This document shows positions 51,076 through 60,088 of a stretch of 64,000 bases of DNA, piece after piece. Within the stretch, counting starts at the first letter, position 1; each line of letters opens with the position of its first letter. The stretch spans positions 1-64,000 of the forward strand of contig JAFZZK010000045.1 of the NCBI GenBank assembly GCA_017615795.1, given 5' to 3'. The position numbers and the translations under genes were made by a program. Source of the DNA: Bacteroidales bacterium. Its GTDB lineage: Bacteria > Bacteroidota > Bacteroidia > Bacteroidales > WCHB1-69. The notes under the pieces are model-generated. The model worked only from the letters and a program-made list of their open reading frames with translations, searched no databases and was not told where the DNA came from.

Positions 51076-51957
51076 TTATCTCACACGCCCGACACGAGTG
51101 TCGACGACAAACAAAATATTGGAAACCGTGCGTTCCCCGTCATGGTCGAACCGTCCGTTGTCGGAGGGGTGATTGACAATGCCGCCGTGGGGGTAGTCGC
51201 GAAGGTAGAGCGTGGTGGAGCCGCCGCCGTCGAGGTTGAGCGCATCACAACATCCCAGCCAGTGCAGGGTGGAGGAAAGCTCGTCCAGTGTCATGCCCTC
51301 CGATTGTTTGGTGCGGCCATCCACAACGAGCAGCAGCACCGTTCCGTCGGGCTTGACCCCCACGGCCGTACGGTTGTGCCGTTTGTTGACGAAAGAGAGG
51401 TCATTGCGCATGGGCTGCAGCGTGTCACCATAGATAAGCAGGGGACCGGCAGTCATGATGTTGCTGTCAGGCAGCATACGTTCCCACAGCCGAGCGCTGT
51501 CCGTGCGCAGAATGACGGGCCTGCCATGACGCAGCACCAACGTGCCGTATTGGTAATACTTCCGGTTGACGGTGTCCTTGCCCGGCGTGTTGATGCCGTA
51601 CTCCTCCCCGTCAATGCGCAGATGACAGATGGGGTTGTGCCGGTCCATGTCGAAAAAAGAGCCGTTCACGGCAGCTACTGCATCATGCGCTTTAGCAATG
51701 GCCGACGTGCGCGTGCGCTTCGGGGCATAGCCCAAACGAAATTCCAAGCCGGGAGTTGCGGGAATTTCCAACACGGCAATATACTGGTTGCTAGCAAAAT
51801 ACTCCTGCTGCTCAAACTGCACGGTATGCAGCACCATGCCACCCAAGGTGTCGCGCGACCAAGCAGCATGCACCAACACCAGCGAATCCCGCTGTCCGAA
51901 AAGGCTTCCGCCAACCAATAAAAACAAGAGTATGGATGTCCGTATTAGCCAACGCAT
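51076..51957 (-). CDS. Phosphodiester glycosidase (NAGPA) domain protein
   Basis: A 293-residue exported protein. After a signal peptide (about 1-21) comes a NAGPA domain (named for the mammalian GlcNAc-1-phosphodiester uncovering enzyme), with AVNGSFFDM, FVNKRHNRTAVGVKPDGTVL, VVDGRTKQSEGMTLDEL and the strongly conserved ALNLDGGGSTTLYL. Bacterial members cleave GlcNAc phosphodiesters, for instance in teichoic or capsular polymers; the substrate here is unknown. It probably acts in the periplasm. Confidence 0.88.
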   Translation of the reverse strand: MRWLIRTSILLFLLVGGSLFGQRDSLVLVHAAWSRDTLGGMVLHTVQFEQQEYFASNQYIAVLEIPATPGLEFRLGYAPKRTRTSAIAKAHDAVAAVNGSFFDMDRHNPICHLRIDGEEYGINTPGKDTVNRKYYQYGTLVLRHGRPVILRTDSARLWERMLPDSNIMTAGPLLIYGDTLQPMRNDLSFVNKRHNRTAVGVKPDGTVLLLVVDGRTKQSEGMTLDELSSTLHWLGCCDALNLDGGGSTTLYLRDYPHGGIVNHPSDNGRFDHDGERTVSNILFVVDTRVGRVR

Positions 51958-51978
51958 TTTTTTAAAAATTTATCGGGG

Positions 51979-51986
51979 CAAAAATA
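51979..51986 (-). promoter_or_regulatory. Promoter -7 element of the NAGPA gene
   Basis: Minus-strand TATTTTTG, 21 bp upstream of the ATG. Confidence 0.6.
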
Positions 51987-52008
51987 CGAAATCTTGCCAT
52001 TTTTTTGT

Positions 52009-52016
52009 TATCTTTG
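52009..52016 (+). promoter_or_regulatory. Promoter -7 element of the FISUMP gene
   Basis: TATCTTTG, 15 bp before the ATG, giving a very short leader. Confidence 0.6.
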
Positions 52017-52031
52017 CACCTCATTTTTCGA

Positions 52032-52763
52032 ATGAAAAAAATCGGCTTAATATTATTATTAATCATTGCAACACAGGTTGTTACTGCGCAGACTTTCCTA
52101 ACAGGGAAGTCTTGTCCTGACATGCCGACCGTCTCAGACCACCAAGGCAACGTCTACCAGACCGTGCAGTTCGGCAACCAGTGCTGGATGGCCGAGAATA
52201 TGCGATGCACAACTTCGCCTTCCGGGAAAAGCTGGGCGCACAATCCCGTTTTCACCATCACGAACCCCATTTTCAGATCCTATTACATTACCGTACGCAA
52301 CGCCTATTACGGGAATCTCTACAATTGGTCAGCCGCCATGGATTTGGACATCAACGAATACAGTTTCTTTTCGACAGACAAGTACCATCGCGGCATTTGT
52401 CCCGAAGGGTGGCATCTCCCGAGCAATGACGAGTGGATGTTGCTGCTTGAAATGTTAGGGGGATCCAAATACGCAGGCGCCGTGATGAAAAGCCATGCCT
52501 CCAACTGGATTCAACCCGTCATTGCCAAACAGGTGAGTGGCTTTGCCGCCCTGCCCGCCGGCATCTACACCGAAGACGGGCTTCGCCACACAGGCAACTA
52601 CGCCTATTTCTGGAGTTCCACTACCTACGACCGCCAAAACGCCTGGGGTTGCGGCCTGTTCAGCTACAACAGCGACTGCTACAATATCCTCGACTACAAG
52701 TGCTATGGCCGATCTGTAAGGTGTCTGCGCGACGAGCCGACCGAAGTCATCGTTAAACTATAA
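52032..52763 (+). CDS. FISUMP-domain exported protein
   Basis: A 243-residue protein with signal peptide (about 1-19) and a single Fibrobacter succinogenes major paralogous domain: GNVYQTVQFGNQCWMAENM, LYNWSAAMD, ICPEGWHLPSNDEWMLL, FAALPAGIY, FWSSTTYD and the closing GRSVRCLRD. The domain has a C-type-lectin-like fold and is common on surface proteins of Bacteroidetes and Fibrobacteres, with no enzyme activity known. The 3' 61 bp overlap the end of dprA on the other strand. Confidence 0.88.
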   Translation: MKKIGLILLLIIATQVVTAQTFLTGKSCPDMPTVSDHQGNVYQTVQFGNQCWMAENMRCTTSPSGKSWAHNPVFTITNPIFRSYYITVRNAYYGNLYNWSAAMDLDINEYSFFSTDKYHRGICPEGWHLPSNDEWMLLLEMLGGSKYAGAVMKSHASNWIQPVIAKQVSGFAALPAGIYTEDGLRHTGNYAYFWSSTTYDRQNAWGCGLFSYNSDCYNILDYKCYGRSVRCLRDEPTEVIVKL

Positions 52764-53845
52764 ATCTTCCCTGGCCTGCATTCAATCACGTCCTTGAGTT
52801 CCAAGCCCAACAGTAATCCTGCGAGTTTGGAAGGTGAAAAATCCGGCAACGCCTCAGACAATGCATCAATAGGGGTACTCCCCGAAGCACGAATGAGGTC
52901 AATCACCTGCTGTTCCTCATCCGTAAGTTCCACAAACAATGATGTTTGCACACCCATGGCATGGGGTTCCCAGTTCATCATCTCCAGCAAGTCCGCGCCG
53001 GAAGTGACCATCGCGGCTATATTCTTGCGGATAAGCGCGTGACACCCCTCAAAATGGGAGTCGAAGATGGAGCCGGGAATGGCGAACACGTCACGGTTGT
53101 ATGATTGCGCGATATGTGCTGTGATGATGCTGCCGCCCTTTTCGGCAGTCTCGGCCACCAATACGGCATCGACCATACCCGCCACAATGCGGTTGCGGCG
53201 GGGGAAGTTGAGCCTGTCGGGTTGCGTTTGATAGCTATATTCGCTGACCAACGAGCCGCCCTGCTCCACAATCTGGGCGGCTAACCGGCGGTTTTGGCTG
53301 GGATAAACCGTACCGAGACCGCAGCCCATCACGGCCAGAGTGCGCAGGCCATACTCCAAGGAACGACTGTGCGCTTCCGTGTCAATGCCGTAAGCCAGGC
53401 CGCTCACAGTAGCCACATCGGCATCACCCAACTCCGAGAGCACCTTGCGAACGGCGGAACGCCCATACTCTGTAGCCTCGCGCGTGCCCACCACCGCCAA
53501 CATACGCGGCGCATTGAAATCGCGCGCCCCCTGATAATAGAACGCAAGCGGGCCATCCGCACAACTCTTCAGCCGATAAGGATAATCGCCATCCAAATAG
53601 AAGCACTGCCGCACCCCGTTGCGGTCCATCAGCCGCAACTCCTCGTCCACCCTGCGCCGCAATGCGTCACTGATACTCAGGACAAGCGCAGCCTTGCCCC
53701 GCTTCCTCACCTGACTCATCCATAAATCTTTCTTGACGAACACATTCGCCGCAGAACCAGCCAGACGAAGCATCTTTTTCATGGTGGCCGGTCCAAAACC
53801 CTCCATCAGGGTCAATGCAACTCTATAAAACTCTTCCGAATACAT
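52703..53845 (-). CDS. dprA: DNA processing protein DprA
   Basis: A 380-residue single-stranded-DNA-binding RecA loader of natural transformation. It has an N-terminal SAM-like helix-hairpin region (GFGPATMKKMLRLAGSAANV), the Rossmann-like core (LAVVGTREATEYGRSAV, VSGLAYGIDTEAH, MGCGLGTVYPSQNRRLA, FPRRNRIVAGM) and a C-terminal winged helix (about 300-362). The last residues, about SVGSSRRHLTDRP, are read through the FISUMP gene antisense and look like a lineage-specific tail. Confidence 0.93.
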   Translation of the reverse strand: MYSEEFYRVALTLMEGFGPATMKKMLRLAGSAANVFVKKDLWMSQVRKRGKAALVLSISDALRRRVDEELRLMDRNGVRQCFYLDGDYPYRLKSCADGPLAFYYQGARDFNAPRMLAVVGTREATEYGRSAVRKVLSELGDADVATVSGLAYGIDTEAHSRSLEYGLRTLAVMGCGLGTVYPSQNRRLAAQIVEQGGSLVSEYSYQTQPDRLNFPRRNRIVAGMVDAVLVAETAEKGGSIITAHIAQSYNRDVFAIPGSIFDSHFEGCHALIRKNIAAMVTSGADLLEMMNWEPHAMGVQTSLFVELTDEEQQVIDLIRASGSTPIDALSEALPDFSPSKLAGLLLGLELKDVIECRPGKIYSLTMTSVGSSRRHLTDRP

Positions 53846-53905
53846 CTTGTTTTTTTATTCATAATAATACGAATATGCCGTTTTTCACGTTATTCATAAT
53901 GGTTG

Positions 53906-53936
53906 CAAAAATAGCATATTTTTCAATTATAAACAA
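53906..53936 (-). promoter_or_regulatory. Promoter of dprA
   Basis: Minus-strand TATTTTTG (53913-53906) with TTG (53936-53934), 20 bp apart; 60 bp upstream of the ATG. The rest of the 123-bp divergent gap is strongly AT-rich. Confidence 0.7.
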
Positions 53937-53968
53937 GGATTTAATAATTTTAACAAATAATAGTAAAA

Positions 53969-54949
53969 ATGAAGAAATATATTTATCTTTTTTTGGTATT
54001 TGCCATGGTCCTTATGGGCGCCTGCAAGCAAAAATCCGTACCCGCATTCAAGGCGGACAATTTCTCTACTGGCAAGGCGGGCGAGATGATTTTGGCCATT
54101 GACACGAGCTATTGGACTCCGGCGGCGCGCACACGCATCTATCAGGTGCTGCAGCAACCACAACCGGCCATCAACCAGGTGGAACCGATGTTCGACATCA
54201 TCCAATGCAGCAACAAGGACTTTTTGGCCTCCTTCACGCGCCACCGCAACATCGTGCAATTCGACTACAATCCCAATTATTCCCAGAATTTCCTCGACTT
54301 GAAACGCGATCCGTACACCAAGCCCCAAATTCAAGCGGTGATTCGCGGCAACAACCAAGACTCCCTGCTTGCCATCTTCCTGGAACATCAAGACGAGATT
54401 GTGGAGGCCATGTATGAAAACGACATCGCGCGGCTGCAAAATGCGCATCGCAAACTCAACAACCCCAACGTGGAGAAGAAAATCAAGGAAAAATTCGGGC
54501 TTACCATGACTATCCCTGACGGTTACTTCGTGGGCCGTGAAGAGGAGGATTTCCTCTGGCTCTGTTTCCGCACCCCGAAAAACGATCGTTTCATCATGAT
54601 ATACAAGTCACCCGCCTACGAGCTGACCACCGAGAACATCGTCTACGAGCGCAATCGCATCACCAAGGCCTATATCCAGGGCGCGGTGCAGGGCGCTTAC
54701 CCCATTGTGGCCGACCTTGAGGGATTCCCCCTGATGCGCGAATACAAGCTGCATTATCACAACGGCATTGAGCTCCGAGGATTGTGGGCGTCCGTGCGCG
54801 ACAAGATGGGCGGCCCCTTCTACAGCTATACCATGCTCTCCCCCGACCAATCCTCCTGCATCACAGTGGACGGCTTCGTCTATGCCCCACAGGAGAAAAA
54901 ACGCGACTACCTGCGCGAGGTGGAATCCATCGTAAAATCCATCAACTAA
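53969..54949 (+). CDS. DUF4837 lipoprotein
   Basis: A 326-residue lipoprotein (lipobox MGAC, Cys19) of the DUF4837 family, restricted mostly to Bacteroidetes. Visible family segments are GKAGEMILAIDTSYW at the mature start, EPMFDIIQC, FGLTMTIPDGYFVGREEEDF, FLWLCFRTPKNDRFIMIY and LRGLWASVRDKMGGPF. The function is unknown. It lies 54 bp upstream of the ECF sigma gene, but a separate promoter-like palindrome in that gap suggests separate control. Confidence 0.85.
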   Translation: MKKYIYLFLVFAMVLMGACKQKSVPAFKADNFSTGKAGEMILAIDTSYWTPAARTRIYQVLQQPQPAINQVEPMFDIIQCSNKDFLASFTRHRNIVQFDYNPNYSQNFLDLKRDPYTKPQIQAVIRGNNQDSLLAIFLEHQDEIVEAMYENDIARLQNAHRKLNNPNVEKKIKEKFGLTMTIPDGYFVGREEEDFLWLCFRTPKNDRFIMIYKSPAYELTTENIVYERNRITKAYIQGAVQGAYPIVADLEGFPLMREYKLHYHNGIELRGLWASVRDKMGGPFYSYTMLSPDQSSCITVDGFVYAPQEKKRDYLREVESIVKSIN

Positions 54950-54965
54950 TTTTTTTTCTTCTCCT

Positions 54966-54988
54966 TGTAACACTTTTTGGAAAAAGTG
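54966..54988 (+). promoter_or_regulatory. Palindrome and possible ECF-type promoter before the sigma gene
   Basis: TGTAAC (54966-54971), an ECF-like -35 with the AAC core, leads into the perfect palindrome CACTTTTTGGAAAAAGTG (54971-54988), 15 bp before the sigma-factor ATG. No TAnnTTTG box is present, unlike at most other leaders. Self-activation by the sigma factor is my inference. Confidence 0.45.
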
Positions 54989-55003
54989 CATCTATAGGTT
55001 ACC

Positions 55004-55558
55004 ATGCACGGTGACAATGAAACGAAAAAGCTCATCGAGGGATGCCTGAACAATGACAGGCAGTCGCAGCGCGCGCTATACGACAAATATGCGCCGCAGA
55101 TGTACCCCGTATGCATCCGCTATGCGGGCAACGAGACCGAAGCAGAGGACATCCTCGTGGAAGCTTTTCTCAACGTTTTCACCCACCTGCAGGAGCTGAA
55201 GAAGCACAGTTCATTGAAGAGTTGGATCTATGCCACTGTCGTGCGGACATCACTCATGCATCTCCGCGCGAAACGACAGCATCCCTTTACGGAGTCTTTC
55301 GACGATATAGGAGAGAGCTACTACTGCCCCGAACCCGACGGGGAAGCGGCAATCGTCGCGAAGATGGAAGCCCAGCAAGCGATGAAAATCATCGCCCGAT
55401 TGCCGGAAACGCAACGCACCATCTTCAACATGTACGCTATCGACGGCTTCAGCTATAAGGAGATCGCGGAGACTCTGGAACTGAACGAAAGCTCCGTCAG
55501 GGTGTATTATCAACGCGCAAGGCACTGGATTCTATCTGTAATGAACAAACAGAAATAA
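55004..55558 (+). CDS. ECF-family RNA polymerase sigma-70 factor
   Basis: A 184-residue sigma factor with only regions 2 and 4. Region 2 (about 18-90) includes LYDKYAPQMYPVCIRYAGN and EAEDILVEAFLNVF; region 4 (about 125-180) has LPETQRTIFNMYAIDGFSYK and EIAETLELNESSVRVYYQRA. The length and layout are those of Bacteroidetes ECF factors controlled by membrane anti-sigma proteins. The gene downstream, after 7 bp, encodes a membrane protein that looks like such a regulator but ends in a T9SS type B domain. The regulon is unknown; the pairing suggests surface or secretion genes. Confidence 0.92.
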   Translation: MHGDNETKKLIEGCLNNDRQSQRALYDKYAPQMYPVCIRYAGNETEAEDILVEAFLNVFTHLQELKKHSSLKSWIYATVVRTSLMHLRAKRQHPFTESFDDIGESYYCPEPDGEAAIVAKMEAQQAMKIIARLPETQRTIFNMYAIDGFSYKEIAETLELNESSVRVYYQRARHWILSVMNKQK

Positions 55559-55565
55559 CTGGGAA

Positions 55566-56513
55566 ATGAAAGAGATCAAGGACATATTGGAAAACTATAC
55601 GCAACAGCCGCCCGCCAGCGGCTGGGAACGGCTCAGCAGCCAGTTGGACGCGCTCGCCCCCATGGGTGGCGAGTCTGCAGCGACGTCTTCCACAGGTGCA
55701 TCGGCAGCCGGCACAGCAGCCAAGGGAGCGGCTTTCTCCGTCTCCAAGGCACTGCTCGTCGCAGCCGCAGGCCTGCTGACCACCGCCGCTGTAGTCACTG
55801 CCGTAATAGTCCATAATGAAAAATCCAATATCCAAAGCACGGAATTGCCCAATGGACAAGCCGCAGACAACTCCATGATCGTTTTGACGGACAGCACCAT
55901 CACAGCCACACCTGAGGAGGAAAAAACCATGGTCGCCAAAGATGTTGCCCCAACCGAAAACCCCACATCCAATCTTCCATCCGACAACACGCCTGTTGCT
56001 GCCCCAGCCACGACACCGCTTGTTGACAACACTCCTTCAACACCCGCTGCCATCCCGACCACCAGCTCGCCCAAGGTGTCCGCATCGCCGGCCAAAACGC
56101 CCACCCCCACCCCTTCGCTCCAGCGTCCGAATGTCACCCCCACCCTCTCACACGTCGCCCTTCCCCAACAATCCACCATACTCCACCAACAACAGGAAGA
56201 CCCTGTGGTCCAGAGCATGGATCCTGACGAGATGGACTGGAGTGCACCCGTGAAAATCGAGATTCCAAACGTCTTCACCCCCAACGGTGACGGATTCAAC
56301 GACCAATTTGTCATCCAAGGCATCGAAAATTGTGACAAGCACGAACTTATTGTCCGCAACCGCGGCGGCAACGTCGTCTACCGAAGCAATTCGTACGAAA
56401 ACAACTGGAACGGCGACAACTGTCCCGACGGGACCTACACCTACCAGTTCCTGTACAGCAGCCATGGCATCTCACAGGAGATGAAAGGCAATGTGATGAT
56501 AATTCGGAAATAG
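55566..56513 (+). CDS. Membrane protein: anti-sigma-like N-terminus, type B T9SS (CHU_C) C-terminus
   Basis: A 315-residue protein with no signal peptide. Residues 1-60 (ILENYTQQPPASGWERLSSQ) resemble the cytoplasmic part of Bacteroidetes anti-sigma proteins. One transmembrane helix follows (about 60-82, ALLVAAAGLLTTAAVVTAVI), then a P/T/S-rich spacer (about 90-225), and from about 229 a gliding-motility-associated C-terminal domain (EIPNVFTPNGDGFNDQFVI to SHGISQEMKGNVMIIRK). Topology would put the T9SS-type domain in the periplasm. Coupled to the ECF gene by a 7-bp gap, it is probably its regulator, with the C-terminal domain as sensor or T9SS contact. Direct T9SS export is unlikely unless it is cleaved from the membrane. 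Confidence 0.75.
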   Translation: MKEIKDILENYTQQPPASGWERLSSQLDALAPMGGESAATSSTGASAAGTAAKGAAFSVSKALLVAAAGLLTTAAVVTAVIVHNEKSNIQSTELPNGQAADNSMIVLTDSTITATPEEEKTMVAKDVAPTENPTSNLPSDNTPVAAPATTPLVDNTPSTPAAIPTTSSPKVSASPAKTPTPTPSLQRPNVTPTLSHVALPQQSTILHQQQEDPVVQSMDPDEMDWSAPVKIEIPNVFTPNGDGFNDQFVIQGIENCDKHELIVRNRGGNVVYRSNSYENNWNGDNCPDGTYTYQFLYSSHGISQEMKGNVMIIRK

Positions 56514-56518
56514 GGTCC

Positions 56519-59125
56519 TTATTTCTTCCCCTTCGTCAGCAGTTGCTGAATCTCATTGAGTTTCATGAGAGCCTCCACCGGCGTGAGCCCGTTGATGTTG
56601 AGTCCTACAATCAGATCTTTCACTTCCAGAAGCAAAGGATCATCCAAGTTGATGAAGCTCAGCTGATAGCCGGGCGACGACTTCTCGATGGTCATTTTGT
56701 TGCCATTGGCATCGGAACGTGATTTCTCAAGCTGCTTCAGTATCTCCTCGGCACGACGCAACACCTGCTGGGGCATGCCTGCCATGCGGGCCACGTGAAT
56801 GCCGAAGCTGTGTTCGCTGCCACCCTTTTCCAACTTACGGAGGAAGAAGACCTTGTTGTCGATTTCCTTCACGGAAACGTGGTAGTTCTTGATGCGGGAA
56901 AACTGGCCTGCCATATCGTTAAGTTCGTGATAGTGAGTGGCAAAAAGCACTTTGGCACGATAGTAAGCGTTTTCGTGGAGATATTCCGCGATGGACCACG
57001 CGATGGAAACACCATCGTATGTACTGGTGCCGCGCCCGATTTCATCGAGCAGAATCAGGCTGCGGTCGGAGATGTTGTTGAGGATGCTGGCCGTTTCGTT
57101 CATCTCGACCATGAAGGTGGACTCACCCGTGGAGATGTTGTCGGAAGCCCCCACGCGGGTGAAAACCTTGTCGACAATGCCGATGTCGGCACAACGTGCG
57201 GACACGAAGCAGCCCATCTGGGCCATCAGAACGATAAGTGCCGTTTGCCGCAACAAGGCAGATTTACCCGACATATTGGGGCCAGTAATGATGATGATCT
57301 GCTGCTTGTTGTTGTCAAGATGGACATCATTGGCGATATAAGGCTCGCCCGGCGGCAGCTGCCGCTCAATGACGGGGTGACGCCCCCCTTTGATATCGAG
57401 CGCCGTGCCCTCGTTGATGGTCGGCTTGACGTAATTGTTTTCCGCCGAGACTGCGGCGAAGCAGAGCAGCACATCAAGCCGCGCTGCCAGACGGGCATCG
57501 AGCTGAATCATCGGTATATAATCCAACAAGCTCACCAACAACTTATTAAAGAGACGCGTCTCGATTTCGAGCATCTTATCCTGTGCACCCAAAATTTTCG
57601 ACTCAAGCTCTTTGAGTTCTTCTGTAATGTAGCGTTCCCCATTGGTGAGCGTCTGCTTGCGTGTCCACTCGGGCGGCACTTTGGACTTGTGGGTGTTGGT
57701 AACCTCGATATAATAGCCGAAGACATTGTTGAATCCGATTTTGAGGGAGGGGATGCCAGTGCGTTCCGACTCGCGGCGCTGGATATCAACGAGGATATCA
57801 CGACTGTTGGTGGCAAGGGTGAACAGCTCGTCAAGTTCGGGATCCACACCGCGGTTAAAGATGCCGCCTTTGCTAACCACAACGGGTGCTTCTTCCTGGA
57901 TCTCTTTCTCGATGCGGGTGCAGATGGTGAGGCAGGGGTTCAGTTGTTCGGCAATTTTGGCCAAGGCGGGATGTTCGGCTTGCATGCAGAGTCCTTTCAT
58001 GCGTTCCACAGCGCGCAGAGCGCGGGCAAGCTGCAGCACCTCGCGCGGGTTGATCTTGCCCGTGGCAATCTTGGACACCATCCTTTCGAGGTCACCGATG
58101 CGCTTGAGCGAACTGCCCAACTCGTCAGCCAACTCCTCGTGAGCCATAAAGAATTCCACCATAGAGAGACGCTCGTCGATCAAAACCTTCTCCTTGAGGG
58201 GCATGAGCATCCACTTGCGCAGCATGCGCGAGCCCATCGGTGTCTGGGTCTGGTCGAGGACTTGAAGAAGTGTAACGGCGTTCTCATTGGCACTGCTCAC
58301 CAATTCAAGATTGCGGATGGTGAAGCGGTCAAGCCAGACGTAGTGCTCCTCTTCGATGCGATTGATCTTGTTGATATGCTGAATCTTGTGATTCTGTGTT
58401 TCATAGACATAATGCAGGGCGGCGCCGGCGGCGATGATGCCCTGTGTCAGATTGTCCACCCCGAAACCCTTGAGCGAAGCAGTCTGAAAATGTTTGAGCA
58501 GAAGGTCGTGGGCAAAATCGGTGGTGAACACCCAATCTTCGAGGGGTGTAAGCAGCATCTTTTCGCCGAAATGCTCCTTGAAGGCACTGGTCTTGCCCTT
58601 CTGGATAACCAATTCGGAAGGTTTGAAGTTCTGGAAAAGCTTGTCCACGTAGTCATAGTCACCTTCCGCCACGTAAAACTCGCCCGTAGAGATGTCAAGG
58701 AAAGCGATGCCGCAGATTTTCTCATTGAATTGGATGGCGGCGAGGAAGTTGTTCTCCTTTTGTTCGAGGACCTTGTCGTTGATGGAGACACCGGGCGTAA
58801 CCATCTCGGTGATGCCGCGTTTGACAAGTTTTTTGGCAAATTTTGGATCCTCCAGTTGCTCACAGATGGCGACACGCATGCCGGCACGCACCAGTTTGGG
58901 CAGATAGACATCGAGCGCATGGTGGGGAAAACCAGCCAGCTGTGTCTGGGTCAGCCCCTTGCCATGCTTGGTCAAAGTAATGCCCAAAATCTTGGAGGAG
59001 GTGACGGCATCCTCTCCGTACGTCTCGTAAAAATCACCCACCCTGAACAAGAGAATGGCATCGGGGTGCTGCGCCTTGAAGCGATTATATTGCTGCATCA
59101 GAGGGGTCTCTTTCGTCTTTTCCAT
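56519..59125 (-). CDS. mutS: DNA mismatch repair protein MutS
   Basis: An 868-residue mismatch-recognition ATPase. The N-terminal domain has [14 protein letters not shown], containing the Phe-x-Glu mismatch wedge; the ATPase has Walker [12 protein letters not shown], Walker B region [16 protein letters not shown] and [10 protein letters not shown]. Length is normal for MutS1. It is convergent with the ECF operon, only 5 bp from its end. A minus-strand TACCTTTG (59152-59145) 19 bp upstream of the ATG is its likely promoter. Confidence 0.97.
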   Translation of the reverse strand: MEKTKETPLMQQYNRFKAQHPDAILLFRVGDFYETYGEDAVTSSKILGITLTKHGKGLTQTQLAGFPHHALDVYLPKLVRAGMRVAICEQLEDPKFAKKLVKRGITEMVTPGVSINDKVLEQKENNFLAAIQFNEKICGIAFLDISTGEFYVAEGDYDYVDKLFQNFKPSELVIQKGKTSAFKEHFGEKMLLTPLEDWVFTTDFAHDLLLKHFQTASLKGFGVDNLTQGIIAAGAALHYVYETQNHKIQHINKINRIEEEHYVWLDRFTIRNLELVSSANENAVTLLQVLDQTQTPMGSRMLRKWMLMPLKEKVLIDERLSMVEFFMAHEELADELGSSLKRIGDLERMVSKIATGKINPREVLQLARALRAVERMKGLCMQAEHPALAKIAEQLNPCLTICTRIEKEIQEEAPVVVSKGGIFNRGVDPELDELFTLATNSRDILVDIQRRESERTGIPSLKIGFNNVFGYYIEVTNTHKSKVPPEWTRKQTLTNGERYITEELKELESKILGAQDKMLEIETRLFNKLLVSLLDYIPMIQLDARLAARLDVLLCFAAVSAENNYVKPTINEGTALDIKGGRHPVIERQLPPGEPYIANDVHLDNNKQQIIIITGPNMSGKSALLRQTALIVLMAQMGCFVSARCADIGIVDKVFTRVGASDNISTGESTFMVEMNETASILNNISDRSLILLDEIGRGTSTYDGVSIAWSIAEYLHENAYYRAKVLFATHYHELNDMAGQFSRIKNYHVSVKEIDNKVFFLRKLEKGGSEHSFGIHVARMAGMPQQVLRRAEEILKQLEKSRSDANGNKMTIEKSSPGYQLSFINLDDPLLLEVKDLIVGLNINGLTPVEALMKLNEIQQLLTKGKK

Positions 59126-59263
59126 AGTGTCTCCAAATAGTTGGCAAAGGTATGATTTTTATTCGAAACAAAGCTCGTTTTTTTTCAAACAATCTTTTAA
59201 CTTTATTGGTTTTTTCTTGTCAATAAAAATTTTGAAGACGGACAGGTACATATAAAAAAAGTG

Positions 59264-59271
59264 TATTTTTG
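59264..59271 (+). promoter_or_regulatory. Promoter -7 element of the ferredoxin gene
   Basis: TATTTTTG followed by GCCGCC, 34 bp before the ATG. Confidence 0.6.
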
Positions 59272-59305
59272 CCGCCAGATAAAACAACAACTAAAACTTA
59301 AAAAA

Positions 59306-59476
59306 ATGGCTTACAAAATCAATCCGGATCTCTGCGCCGCTTGTGGCACTTGCATTGGCGAATGCCCTCAAGAAGCTATCTCTGAAGGCGCCGCTTACTC
59401 TATCAACCCCGATCTCTGCATCGAATGCGGAGCTTGCGCGGATGTTTGTCCTTGCGAAGCTATCAGCTTGGAGTAG
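59306..59476 (+). CDS. 2[4Fe-4S] ferredoxin
   Basis: A 56-residue bacterial-type ferredoxin with two cluster motifs, CAACGTCIGECP and CIECGACADVCP, in the internally duplicated arrangement of clostridial ferredoxins. It is a low-potential electron carrier in the cytoplasm, likely for pyruvate:ferredoxin oxidoreductase and the [FeFe] hydrogenase implied elsewhere in the window. The start MAYKINPDLC is chosen because upstream codons overlap the promoter. It is monocistronic with strong signals at both ends. Confidence 0.96.
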   Translation: MAYKINPDLCAACGTCIGECPQEAISEGAAYSINPDLCIECGACADVCPCEAISLE

Positions 59477-59499
59477 TAAGTGAAAATCTGAAAAAAATT

Positions 59500-59529
59500 A
59501 CGGGTGCGAAAATCGCACCCGTTTTTTTT
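59500..59529 (+). terminator. Terminator of the ferredoxin gene
   Basis: ACGGGTGCGA pairs perfectly with TCGCACCCGT around a 3-nt loop, followed by eight T. Confidence 0.93.
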
Positions 59530-59578
59530 GCCTGAGCAGGAGAATAGTCAGGATGAACCAACTCATCACTGGAGAGAA

Positions 59579-60076
59579 CTACTTCCCGATCTCCTTCTTC
59601 ACTTCCGCTGTCAAGTCATCGGCACTGCCGTGGAAAGCGAGTGTCGAGATATCGAACACATAGGTATAGTTGCCGGCGGCGGCGACTTTTTTGATAGCAG
59701 CGAGCAATTTGTCTTGGAACGGCTGCAGCAACTCAAGCTGTTTTCTCTGCAAATCCTGCTCGCTCATCGTGGCGAAATCCTGGATGCGCGTGTAGAGCTT
59801 GGTCATTTCGTCTTCCTTCACCTTCAGGATGGCGGAAGAGGCCCCCGAGTTGGCCAACTGCATATAAGCAGATTGTTTCTCCTTGAACTCGTTCACCATC
59901 TGCTGGCCGGTCGCTTCCAGCTCCTGCTGGTATTCCATCAATCTGGCCTGTGCCGTGTCGATGCCGGGCATCTCCTTCATCAAGGCACCGTAGTCCACAT
60001 GCCCGAACTTGGCTTTTTGCGAAAAGCCAGACAGCGTGGCAAGAAGACACATTATGATAAGAATCAATTTTTTCAT
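59579..60076 (-). CDS. OmpH/Skp-family periplasmic chaperone, copy 3
   Basis: A 165-residue exported protein: signal peptide (to GFSQ), a short beta segment KFGHVDYGALMKEMPG, a long helical coiled-coil arm (about 40-125) and a closing beta segment YTYVFDISTLAFHG. This is the Skp architecture of trimeric holdases that keep outer-membrane proteins soluble on their way to BamA. It is the last gene of the bamA-ompH cluster, 12 bp after the next paralogue, from which it differs clearly in sequence. Confidence 0.9.
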   Translation of the reverse strand: MKKLILIIMCLLATLSGFSQKAKFGHVDYGALMKEMPGIDTAQARLMEYQQELEATGQQMVNEFKEKQSAYMQLANSGASSAILKVKEDEMTKLYTRIQDFATMSEQDLQRKQLELLQPFQDKLLAAIKKVAAAGNYTYVFDISTLAFHGSADDLTAEVKKEIGK

Positions 60077-60088
60077 CGTCGCGTCCTC

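Noticed and set aside
56795..59140. 781-aa open frame on the plus strand
   Set aside because: Antisense shadow of mutS produced by GC-rich codon use; no recognisable domain.
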